Part shown: piece by piece, positions 33,865 through 45,200 of the stretch
How positions within the stretch are numbered: position 1 is the first letter of the stretch
How the letters are laid out: the number at the start of each line of letters is the position of its first letter
IMG/VR virus record: IMGVR_UViG_3300046163_000011
Span: 1 to 57,797 of that record
DNA length: 57,797 nucleotides
Reading direction: 5' to 3' (one strand)
Source of the DNA: a virus
Program-made: the position numbers and the translations under genes
Notes under the pieces: model-generated
The model's input: only the letters and a program-made list of their open reading frames with translations
Database searches by the model: none
Told to the model about the DNA's origin: nothing

Positions 33865-36266
33865 TGAATATCATCGACATCCAAGACAGTCTTAAAGATT
33901 TATCTGAGTCACAGCTTATAAAAGAAATGCAGATGCCTACTGGTAATGCTCCTCAGTTCCTTGTTCTGGGTGAGATACAGCGCCGTAAGCGTATGCGTGA
34001 TGACTTCGCCGCTCAACAGGCTAGTCAGCAAGGCACTGTTGCTCAGGAAGCAGTGGCGGCTATGGGTATTCCGCAAGCGGCTGGCATGGACATGAGACAG
34101 TCGATGAATCCAAAAAGTAGTATGGTACAAAACGCACCATCAGGCGGCATTGCCGATATCGCACAAGAACAGCCAATGAAGATGAATGAAGGCGGTCTTG
34201 TAAGTGGATTGTTTGCAAACACTGATCGCGGCAGAAATACATCAGACAAAGGCTACGAAATCCGCACAAACAAAGACGGAGAAAAAGTAGTATATAAAGC
34301 TGGAACCAATATATATCTTGGTAAAGCGGATAAACTTTTTGGCGACTCTCAAAGCTACATGGAGGGAGGAGTCTTAAAGTTTGATAAAGGCGGCGACACA
34401 CTAGGTATTCGTAACATGAATCCGGGAAACATTCGCCCCGGCGCTAAGTTCTTTGGTGAGTCTGGCTCAAAAAGTGGTTATGCCACGTTCAAAACCCCAG
34501 CACACGGCTTGAGAGCTTTGGCCCGTCTGTTCCAGACATATAAGGACGAGCATGACATAGACACTATTGATGAGTTTGTTGACCGCTACGCGCCAGCAGA
34601 TGACAACGATGAGAAGTCACGCCAGAATTACAAACAGTTCTTAGCTGACGCCTTGAACGTGGGTGTAAACGATGAGGTTGATTTGGTCGCCAGATCAGAA
34701 GACCTTATCCCTGCGGTTACTAAGTTTGAGAACGCTGGCAATATGCCATACTCAGATGACATGGTATCTGCGGCTATCAAGAGTTCATCTTTAGAAGATG
34801 AAGCGGAAGTTGACTCTATGTTAGCTGGCTTCGGGGCATCTAGCACCGCAGACTTTTCTACATCGCAAGCCGCTGAGACAGAACCTAGCTTGTTAAATAA
34901 ACTTGGGTTAGTTAGCCAAGCGTCTGCTTCCTCTACTCTAAATAACGCACCTCAAGTCACAGATGAAGACCAGATGAAGATAGATATGATCGAAACATAT
35001 CGAACATCTGACGATCCAGAAGGTATGGATGCAGAGAACACACTGAAAGAAATTATCAGAGACACAGATAACAACAGCAGTGCCGTTAGGGTAGCGGCAC
35101 AAAAGGCGTTGAACGAGATTGTGTCTCCTAAAACAGAAGAGTCTGGCTTCTTTGATTTCCTAAAAGGTACGGGCGGCAGTGCTGACCCTCTCAATCTCGC
35201 TGGCAAAGGCGGGAGAGGGGCTGGCATGGAAAACTCAAACAACCCCCTTGCTAGTATATTTGGGGCTGGGGGAAGCCCAACGACACCAGTAGGGGCAAGC
35301 ACAACAACACAAGGCAATGTTGGTGGGTTTCAAAGTGAAACAGAAGAGCCAAATATGCTTGATGGCGCTTTAGACTTTTTATTCCCTAACAGGGGTAATG
35401 TTGTTAGCGGTGGCGCTGATCCTTTGAACTTAGCTGGAAAAGGTGGCAGAGGAACTGGTATAGAAAACCCCAACAATCCTCTCGCCAGTATTTTTGGATC
35501 ATCAAGACCAACGGATATGTTACCAACAACGCCAGAAGATGCATATGATATCGGAAAATTTGGTGAGATGGGGCCACCTCCAGAAGACGATGAGTTTGGG
35601 AACATTGCTCCTGATGGTTCTATGCCTGCGACTGCGTTGCCTGCGACTACATTGCCAGCTGGTGTTTCAACAACCACGCAAGGCAACACTGTGGGTATGC
35701 CCGGAACAACCCCTATGCCTGACACTCAGGGTCAAGGTGATGACAAACAAGATCTTCCATTTGGAGATCCTTACGGTAACAACAGCAACGCAACAACATC
35801 TAGCGACTTGATGGCTGAGATTGATGAAATGAGAGCGAAGCTGGACAAGGACAGAGACAGCGACAAATGGCTTGCTTTGGCACAGGCTGGAATGGCTCTT
35901 ATGTCATCAACAAACCCAACTCTTATGGGTGCGCTTGGTGAGGCTGGTATGTCTGGCCTTACAGCATTGCGCGGCTCTGAGGGGGCTTACGACAAAGGCG
36001 TTGCATCATTGCTATCAGCCAAGTCAAAGCTGATCCCTAAAGCCACAAATACTACTCTAACACAATCTCAGGCAATGACTCAGATCAACCAAATTACAGA
36101 GCTTCTTAACAAAACTGTAGAAGTACCAGATCCGACAGATCCAACAGGAATGGGCAAGAAGCGTCAGTATGTAGTTATTGATCCAGTAGAAAGGCAAAGA
36201 CTTACCAATCTATTAACCAGCTTGTATGGTAAGACTGATATTGCAGATCTGAACTTAGCTTCTTAG
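33864..36266 (+). CDS. Internal virion protein with lysozyme-like domain
   Basis: 800 residues. Residues ~180-290 match virion peptidoglycan-hydrolase domains: GIRNMNPGNIRPGAKFFG, GYATFKTPAHGLRALARLFQ, then FVDRYAPADDNDEKSRQNYK. The N-terminus is helical with a Q/M-rich linker, and a duplicated ~28-residue segment (ADPLNLAGKGGRG and flanks) occurs in the middle. The C-terminal part is helical (WLALAQAGMALMSSTNPTLM). Likely opens the cell wall during DNA entry. Confidence 0.65.
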   Translation: MNIIDIQDSLKDLSESQLIKEMQMPTGNAPQFLVLGEIQRRKRMRDDFAAQQASQQGTVAQEAVAAMGIPQAAGMDMRQSMNPKSSMVQNAPSGGIADIAQEQPMKMNEGGLVSGLFANTDRGRNTSDKGYEIRTNKDGEKVVYKAGTNIYLGKADKLFGDSQSYMEGGVLKFDKGGDTLGIRNMNPGNIRPGAKFFGESGSKSGYATFKTPAHGLRALARLFQTYKDEHDIDTIDEFVDRYAPADDNDEKSRQNYKQFLADALNVGVNDEVDLVARSEDLIPAVTKFENAGNMPYSDDMVSAAIKSSSLEDEAEVDSMLAGFGASSTADFSTSQAAETEPSLLNKLGLVSQASASSTLNNAPQVTDEDQMKIDMIETYRTSDDPEGMDAENTLKEIIRDTDNNSSAVRVAAQKALNEIVSPKTEESGFFDFLKGTGGSADPLNLAGKGGRGAGMENSNNPLASIFGAGGSPTTPVGASTTTQGNVGGFQSETEEPNMLDGALDFLFPNRGNVVSGGADPLNLAGKGGRGTGIENPNNPLASIFGSSRPTDMLPTTPEDAYDIGKFGEMGPPPEDDEFGNIAPDGSMPATALPATTLPAGVSTTTQGNTVGMPGTTPMPDTQGQGDDKQDLPFGDPYGNNSNATTSSDLMAEIDEMRAKLDKDRDSDKWLALAQAGMALMSSTNPTLMGALGEAGMSGLTALRGSEGAYDKGVASLLSAKSKLIPKATNTTLTQSQAMTQINQITELLNKTVEVPDPTDPTGMGKKRQYVVIDPVERQRLTNLLTSLYGKTDIADLNLAS
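35178..35500 (+). repeat. Duplicated protein segment
   Basis: Copies at about 35178-35263 and 35412-35500 both encode ADPLNLAGKGGRG, then G-EN-NNPLASIFG. The codons differ at many third positions, so the duplication is old and held at protein level. Confidence 0.65.
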
Positions 36267-36275
36267 GATTGATAC

Positions 36276-39200
36276 ATGGCACTTATCCCAGTTCAGGATC
36301 CTCAGACAGGCAAACTGTATAACGTACAAATTGCAGGAGACACTCCAACTCAGCAAGAAATTACTGAGATTAAGGAGTGGCTTGCGTCACAGAGCCAACC
36401 TGTTGAAACCACAACTCCAATAGCAGAAACAACACCAGCAGAAGAGCCGGGCTTTCTTGAAAGCACCGCTGGCGCTGGCATTGACCAGATACAAGCACTG
36501 TTTGGCTCTGCCGCAGAGGGTGTTGGTAACGTCACAGGTTTTGATGGCCTGAGAGATTGGGGTCGTGAGGTCAACGAGGCTAACGAAGCTGAGTACGCAG
36601 AGAAGACTCAAAACAGACAACAGCTAGAAGATGTAGGTGGCGTTGGAGACTTTGCTAAATTCGCTGGGGAAAGCGTTGTAGAGCAGTTGCCACAACTCGG
36701 TATGTCATTAGCCGCTGGTTATGCTGGCGGCAAGGCTGGCGCTTTTACTGGTGGTGCAATAGGTTCTTTTGCTGGGCCTGCTGGTATAGCCATTGGCGCT
36801 GGTATAGGAGCTACGGTTGGTGGCGTTGGCGGTATGGTTGCCGCAAACTTGCCATTTATATATGGTTCTCACCGCGAAGCCCAAAAAGATCAAATAGAAG
36901 CTGGAGTACAGACAGAGGTAGATGAGGGAGTGGCGTTTCTTACCGCTATACCAGCTACTGCACTAGAGACAATAGCTGAAAAAGTTATGGTTGGTAAGTT
37001 CCTTACCCCTAAGCTCATTAACAGCGGCGGTATCTTTACTAGGGTAACTAAGAATGCCGCCACTGGTGCGCTTGTAGAAGCCCCAACAGAACTAGGTCAA
37101 CAGGTCATTGAAAGAGCGCAAGCTGGCAAAGACCTACTATCAGATGATGCTTTCAAAGAATACGGACACGCCGCACTTGTTGGCGGTCTTGTGGGTTCTA
37201 GCGTTAAGGGTACTGGTGGTGCATTCACTAAAGATCAGCGCAAAGTTGACTTAGAAGAAGAGGCGCTCAAGCGTTCTCAACTAGAACAAGATGAAAAGGT
37301 GGAGGACGCACAGCTTGTGGGTGGTTTTGCCGCCGCACAAAAAGAAGCAGATGCCAGAACAGAAGATGAGGTTGTAAAGGCTCAAGTCATTCAACAGGGA
37401 AGAAGTGTTGCTGATGACGAGAGAGCTAGGGAAAAAGCCGAAGCTCAAATCAACTCGGAGAACAAGCCCGTTAACTTTGCTGATCTTGACCCAGAAGTAG
37501 TTAAGACAATAAACATACAGAGGCAACGCGCACAAGCGGCTGGTATGCCTGTTGGCACTCCAAGGCGGACAACCATCGAAGAGATGCGGGCGCTTGGACT
37601 GGATGAAGCCGCTGACGTAGAGCTAAAGAAACAAAAGGACACCTTTGTAGACAAGCATGACCGCAACACTACAGAGCGCAAGTTCAGCCAAGAGCAATAC
37701 GACAAAGCTAAAGCCAAGATCCTTGAGTCTGGCAAAGCTGACGATAAGACGATCATTGAAAGCATCAGGGAAACGCTTCCAGAAGGTCAGGATAAAGTTC
37801 CTGTCACTCTTATTGAAGAGATACGTCAAGAGCTTGCTTTAAATCGTGTAATCGAAACCAATAACGGTAAAGACTATAACGTTGCTCCAGAAGGCATTCG
37901 TGATGAAGATGCCGCAGAGCCTTTGCGTCAACGAGTGTCTAGATCTCGCGCAAGACTTGATGCCATTCAAGCCAAAGTAAAAGAGCTTGAGACACTATAT
38001 GATCAACAAGCAACAATTAACCAAACCCCAGATCAAAAGTCTGCGGCTAGAGCAGAGCTTTCAACACAGCTACAAGGACTAAACGTAGAGGCCAAGCGTG
38101 AAGAAGCTGACATAAGAAACACACAGCGTCAGATCGATACTATAGACGCACAGACTGGCGCTAATGAGCAGATAGGCAATATTAGACACGATCAGGCGCA
38201 AGCGCGGCTAGCTTTTAGCGCCGCAAAGGAAGCCGCCAAAGCCCCTAAAAAAGCAGACTACGAAACAAGAATGCAAAAACTTGTTACTGGTCTGCAATCA
38301 TACCTTAAAGGTATTGGCCTAGGTGATGTGAACCTTACAGTTCAGTCATTGCTTGAGCCAGACAAGATTGCTGGTGGTCAGCTAGTCGAGGGTTATTACG
38401 AAAGCTCTAACAAGCTAATCGCCCTAGCCACAGATTTGTATGATCCTACACTTTCTGATGCAGAGTATGAAGCTAGGCTCCGGGCTGTATTGAACCATGA
38501 GATTATTCACGCAATGCGTGACGTTGGCGTGTTTACAGATGCTGAATGGAACACTCTTACCAATGCCGCCGCAAAGCGTAAGTACAATGTAATTATAAAT
38601 GGTAAGCCTCTTGAGCGTCTTTATACGTTCATGGAACGAGAGACTCGCAGACAACAGTTTACTCCTCCAGAAAGAATGGATGGAGAGACTCAAGAAGACT
38701 ACGACATCCGCAGTGAAGCCGCCGCCGCCAGACATCAGGATCTGGTAGAAGAAGAAGCTGTAGCAGAAATGTTCCGTGCGTGGACAGACGGCAGGCTGAA
38801 GCTAGGCGGTAAGCCGCAGAGCCTGTTCAAGCGCATGATCTCATTCTTGAGTGGCGTTGGTAAGGCTCATTACGATGAGGACATCACAGCATCAGATCAG
38901 ATCTTTGAGGGCATTGTCCGTGGTGACATGGCGTCTAGAGAGTTTAAGGTTGAGCCAAAATCAGTTCCAGAGACTGCGCCGGAAGAAGCAAAGATGTATT
39001 CTTACGGTCGCGTATTCCCTGACAACTTGTCTACATTTGAAGACGAGATCATCACTATTGATCAGGCACTGGATACGCACAACTTTCCACAGAATGTCCA
39101 AGACAAGCTACTGGGCTACACAAAAACAGAAGATGATGCTGACATACGGGAGGGTACAGTTGTAACTGTTCGCCTGAACTTAAACGGCAGAACATTCTTG

Positions 39201-42200
39201 GGGCCAGATGCCGAAGCGTACAAGAACGAGTACAACTCTCAGGTCGCTCAAATCAATCGTAGTGACGCACCTGCTTGGAAGAAAGACGGCATGAAAAGCG
39301 GCCTTCCTTTTGGCCTTAACAAGAAATACGAAGGCACTACATCAACAGCAATACAGACAGCGCACCAAGGCAGAAATCCAAAAGGCAAAGCTCTTGCGTA
39401 TGCCCCAGCAGTAACTGTGCGTGATGTGACATTCTTGGTTGATCAGGGTGCAAGAGCCTCTATCTCCACTGGACTTGCTAACAAGTTCCCAATGGCTGGT
39501 GTTGCTGGAAACATAGCCCACGGCGTTAACTCTACTCGTGGCGTAGAGGTAAAGTTTAATCCGTTTAAGCACCATGTATTCGTGGCTTCATTCCCACAGG
39601 CAGACGGCACTCGCGTAGAAGTGCCAATCAAGTCAGCAGAAGAAGCTACTGTATATGGAAACACTGTCTATGTTCGAGGCAAGCTAGAGTTCTATGAGGA
39701 TGGCGAGTTACCTGTAGCCAAGACATCAGCTACTGGCACTCTTACAAGAGCGCTAGAAGGTGACGACCCTGCCAATGTTGGCAATAAAGTTACAAAGCAG
39801 ACAAATGTACCATCCTACAATTTTGATCTGCCAGAGAACGCTCAGGGGGTTGAAGTAATATCAGACTTCCTAAATCAGGAAGAGATTGGACGTAAGTATT
39901 CTATCCGTCAGCTTACGCCGGAACTTGCCAAGCTAAGTATTCTGCATCGCCTTGATGAGGACGGTAACTTCAAGACTACATATAATATGCGTCAGAAGGC
40001 AGATGGCACTTACGGTATTGACTACATATCAAAGGGTGAGGCGCTACATCTTTTGCAATCAGAAAGAGGCAACGCAAAGTTTGAGTATGTCCCTAGAAAG
40101 GGGTTCAGCAAAGAGGCAGAGGAAGAAATAGCCATTGTCATGGCGGCGGAAGCCGAAGCCGCTTTGAACAGAGATGGCAATGCTATTGGGTGGTACGACA
40201 GAACACTGAAGCTGGCTAAGAAGATGCTTACGCCAGTGTTCCCAGAGATTGCCACAGACCCAGCCGCAGAAGCTGTGTTTGATTTTGCTCTTGCTGTCAC
40301 ATCAAACGGCATCGCTGTAGTGCAGAACTTTAAGTATGCCGCAGAACAGTATAGGGCTTTCAAAGAAACAGGGCGCTTCCCAGTTGTAGGTTATGGCGAC
40401 AGAGAAAAGGCCATGAAGAAGGCGTTTCTTTTCTACAACGCTATGTTGGAAAGTGGCAAAACTGAAGCTCAAATAGCAGAGTTCCTTGATCAAGACACAA
40501 CTCCCAAGTTGATGGATCAGAACAGCGTCTTGCAAGATCTTGGAATAACTGCGCCAGCAGGGGAAGGCAAAAACTCTCCAGTTAAAATGTCTTTTGTGAT
40601 TGGGCCGAAGATTGGTCAAGGCTTCTACCAGAACCTTAGAGGCAACTATGATGTGCTGACTATGGATATCTGGTGGATGCGTATGTATAACCGCATCACT
40701 GGCAATCCATTCAAGGACATCACTAACGCCACCCTAGATAAGGGCAGAAACGATGTCGTAAAGCTAACTAAGGCGGCTTTGAAAAGAAGCACAGATCCTA
40801 GCGAAGTGCAGTCCACTGAGGATTATACGTCAGAAGATCTGGCCTATGAAGCGCAACTGGTTCAGGATACCCTGAAAGCAGAAGATATAGACATTATCAA
40901 CAAGGATAATGTTGATCAGGCGACTCTAATAATTGAAAGTGCTTTTCAAAAAGCATTTAGAGATGCGCCTACAGATGCCAGACCAACAAAAACAGACCTA
41001 TTCAAAAGAACTGGCACACACGCAGAAAACCTTGGTGGTGATGTAGAGCAAGCGGCTCCTAGAGGTTCAACTGATCGCACACAACAACGCCGCATCGCCA
41101 AGAGAGCCTTGGACATTCTTGAGGAGAACACAGGCACACGCATTAGCATGGCTGATTTTCAAGCCCTAATGTGGTATCCTGAGAAGCTCTTATTTAGAAG
41201 TGTAGGTGTTCGCCCCGGTCAAGGTAGCGACAGTGATTACGTTGACGGTGTTATTGAGCTATTAAGAGCGGAAGGAATTACAGATGGTCAGATCGAAGAA
41301 GCACTCCCCACAACAGACAGACACAGAGTCAATCCTGATGTCGATCCCAGACGACAGGATGGAGGAGTTCGTGAGGGAGTTGCAGATGACCGCTCCACCT
41401 CAGATTCCAAAAAGTACAGCGGCAGAATCCTTGCCCGAAACCTCAGAGACTTCATAAAGCAAAATCCAGATGGATACACTATAACCACTGGGGGCGGCTT
41501 TGCTGACATTGACGGAAAGTATGCTGTTGCTCCCCTGAAGTCTGCTGAGATAATCAGTGGTAACACACTACCCACATCTGTTTTGCTTGAGTACATTGAG
41601 CAGACAAGGCAGATATCAGAGATATATGGAACAGAGCTATATCTCGGTGGTTGGTTAAACAGCGAAAATAGTAAATTCTATCTCGACAGCACAATGCTGG
41701 TTGATGAGCTAGACACTGCCCTCTACATTGCTGATGCTGGTCAGCAAGAGGGGATATTTGACTTTAACACGTTTGAGGAAGTGAGAACCCAAAATGGCAT
41801 CAACCAACTCAGAGAAAGTGGAACTTATCGGAGTGAACTCGCGGAGCGATACCTCAGAGATACTGAAGAAGCTGACAAACAATTTACGAGCGCAAGGGCT
41901 GAACGTGGTGGACGATTTATCACCGCAGAGCAAGTTGCCGCAGAAAGACGCGAAGAACTCCTAACAATCAGTTCTGTTGCTGATGAGGACTATGCATTCA
42001 CAGAGTTTATCTCTCCAGAGATGGAGCAGATGGTTCGTCAAATTGATAATGTAATATCAGCACAAGGCTCAGAACAGCCATCTCGTCTGTACGCTCGCCG
42101 TCCAGTACGTCAGTTTGCTCCAGTGGCTAACGCTGTAGCTCAACGGCGCATGGACAACGGTGAAGATGTAAACATGAAGTTTCCGAATGTCCACGGGTAC

Positions 42201-45200
42201 ATGGTGGACAACTTCCAAACTGGCGAGCAAATACCTGTTTATCTGTTTGCTGGTGACGATGTAAGCCCAGATGACGATGGGGTATCTGGTGATAAAAACC
42301 ACGGCCTGTTTCACATCATACAACGCAACCACGACAAAGAGCTTGTCGAGCAGTCAAAGTACCCAAGTGTACAACAGGCTATATATGACCTGTTAAAGAA
42401 ATGGGAATCACAGGGTTATAGAGACGGATCTGCTGTTGTCGCAATGCCAACAGGCAACTTTGAGTTAGCACTTGAATGGAATAATGACATTCCTCGCAAG
42501 TCAGGCCCGCTAAAGCTGGTGCTTACAAAAGCTAGAGACAAGTCTGGCAAGCCTTTTTATTACATCAAGACATTCTATCCATTTGGTGCGGAGAAGAAGA
42601 AAAGTGTGCGGTCATTCAACCCACAGCTTCTCAACACCACTGCGTATACTCCGACTGTGCAGAACATGATTGGTCAGGCAGAAAACAACATCACTTATAC
42701 TGCCTCCTTAAATTATCTGTCTAAGTTTCTTTACATTCCTGCTGGCCTGAACATGGACAGGGCAAAGGATTGGTCAGAGCGTCTCATTACGCAATTCCAA
42801 GACCGATTTGTGCATATTGGGAAAATCGTAGATGAGATGAAGGCTAATGGTGTGACCGTCACAGACATGATGGACACATACCTGCAAGAGAGCAATGCCC
42901 AAGGTATAATAGGAGATAAGCTAAGAGAGAGAGAAAACCTACACTATAATAAACTTGGCAAACAAATATCAGAGCTTGAGGTGACTGATGCTGAGTTCAA
43001 TGATTTAAAAGGCGCATCTAATAGAAATCGCAACCCACAAGGCGGCAGTCCGTTTGGCTTTGTAGAGACTGACTATACATACAACAAAAGCAAGGCTATG
43101 ACATTAGCAGAAGCGTATCTGTATGCCTTACACGCAAAAGAAAGAAATCTTCGCATACAAAAACATATTGATCCTACCAGTGAATCTGGTTCAGGTATGA
43201 GTGATGCAGAAGCAGACGCGATCCTAAATCAAATATCTCAGATGTCTCCGGAGACACAGCAGAAGCTAAGTGAAATTCGTAGTAGCCTACAAAATCTTAT
43301 ACAAGACACAAGAAATGTTCGCGCTGAATCTGGTCTAACAACATCTGACATGACAACTCAGATAATAAATGATCCAAACGATCCTGATGTTACGATAGAA
43401 GTGGAAGAGTTTGTAGATTACATACCTCTACGAGGAAAGTTTGATGTTCTTGGTGAGGCCAGCGAAGAGGGAAACTTTGGCGCTACAAGAAGCCCACTTT
43501 ATGGAGCTAGAGGCCGCGAAGATAAACAGATGCTTGGTCGTGAGTATAGCGGTTATGCTACAACAATTATTGTTGGAGCTATGCAACAGAACCAGAACTC
43601 GGTTATTCGTGGTGAGCGTAATAAGGTTGGTCAGAGCTTTTACAGATTGTTGCTCGGTCAACAAGACGCTGACGGAAATCCATTGCCAGATGACCAAAAA
43701 GCAGAAGTGCAGAGAATTATGTCTCAGTACGCCTACATAATGGACAAAGTACCAATGCGGCGTATCTTGGACAAGAATGGCAGGGTTTCAATTATTCCTG
43801 ATCCAAGAGGAAAAGAAGGAAAGCTATCTGTAAAGATTGATGGTGAAGAAGTCCTTATAGATTTTTACGACCCAAGAATCGGTCAAGCAATGATCGGAAT
43901 GAGCGGATCTCCAGAGAAATCTAATGGATTTATGAGAGCGGCATTCAAGTTCAATAGATATCTGTCCACAATTAACACCACATACAACCCATCATTCTTC
44001 TTTACCAATATCTTCCGTGATATCCAAACTGCTGGTGTGAACATCAATCAGTTTGAACGTGAAGGTCTTACTAGAGAAATGATGAGCAACGTAAAACAGT
44101 CTTGGAAAGCTGTTCGCGCTGGAGTTCGCCTTGAAGAAGAAAGCTCGATAACAAGAGAAGACGCATTGCAACCGGGGTTTGACATTAACTCTGTTTCTGA
44201 CGTTGACCTATTTAGACTGTTCCAAATTTTTGGTGGTCAAAATGCTCTGAACCAGACCAGTAGTTTGCAAGACCAAATTGAAAATATCGACAGTATTCTT
44301 GGAGATATACCGCGTGAAGGATTTAAGGCTGAAGTAAAAGACTTTGCTGGAAAGTATGCGGCTCCAGTAAAGAGACTTGGTAAATTCTTAGAAGACTACA
44401 ACACAGTCGCTGAAAATATGATGCGTGTAGCCGCATTCAAAGCACTCGCTCCAAGGGTTGGTATGGAGAAGGCCGCTTTTGCCGCCAGAAACCTTACAGT
44501 TGATTTTGCAAAAGGTGGTGAGAACAAAACACTTCTGAACTCCCTATACCTTTTCTACAACGCATCTATGCAGGGTTCATTCGCAATTCTCAATGCTCTT
44601 GCCCGTTCAAGAAAAGTGCAGAAGATTTGGGCTGGTATAGTTGTGGCTGGTATGGTGCAAGATCAGTTGAACGCCATGCTGTCAGAAGAAGATGAAGATG
44701 GCGATTTGGTGTATGACAATCTTAAGCAATGGAGACTTGAAAATAACATCATGTTACCACTTGGGAACAAGAAATACTTACAGATACCCCTGCCATATGG
44801 TCTGAACGCCGCATTTAATATGGGCAGATCACTTAGCAGATTCTCAAGAGGCCAATACTCTATAGGACAAGCTGGGTCAACAATCTTTGGAACTGCCACA
44901 GATGTGTTTAACCCATTCGGCGGCAACCTTGGTGCTGTTATAACAGGAGAAGATGGCGCAAGCATAGGCAACGTAATTGCTCCTACAATAGCAGATCCTT
45001 TTATTGACGTTATGTTTGATAATACAGATTTCAAGAACAGTCAGATTGCAAAGAAGCCAAACGCATTTGACCCAACACCTACACCTAACTCACATCTGTA
45101 CTGGTCAACAACAGACCCTAATTTTGTGAAAGTAGCACAAGCCATTAACTCACTTACTTTTGGTAGCAGTGTAGAAAAAGGCTTCATAGATCCATCACCT

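Noticed and set aside
34112-34132. Half match to the dispersed palindrome (AGTATGGTACAAAA)
   Set aside because: Only one arm matches and it lies in the middle of a coding region.
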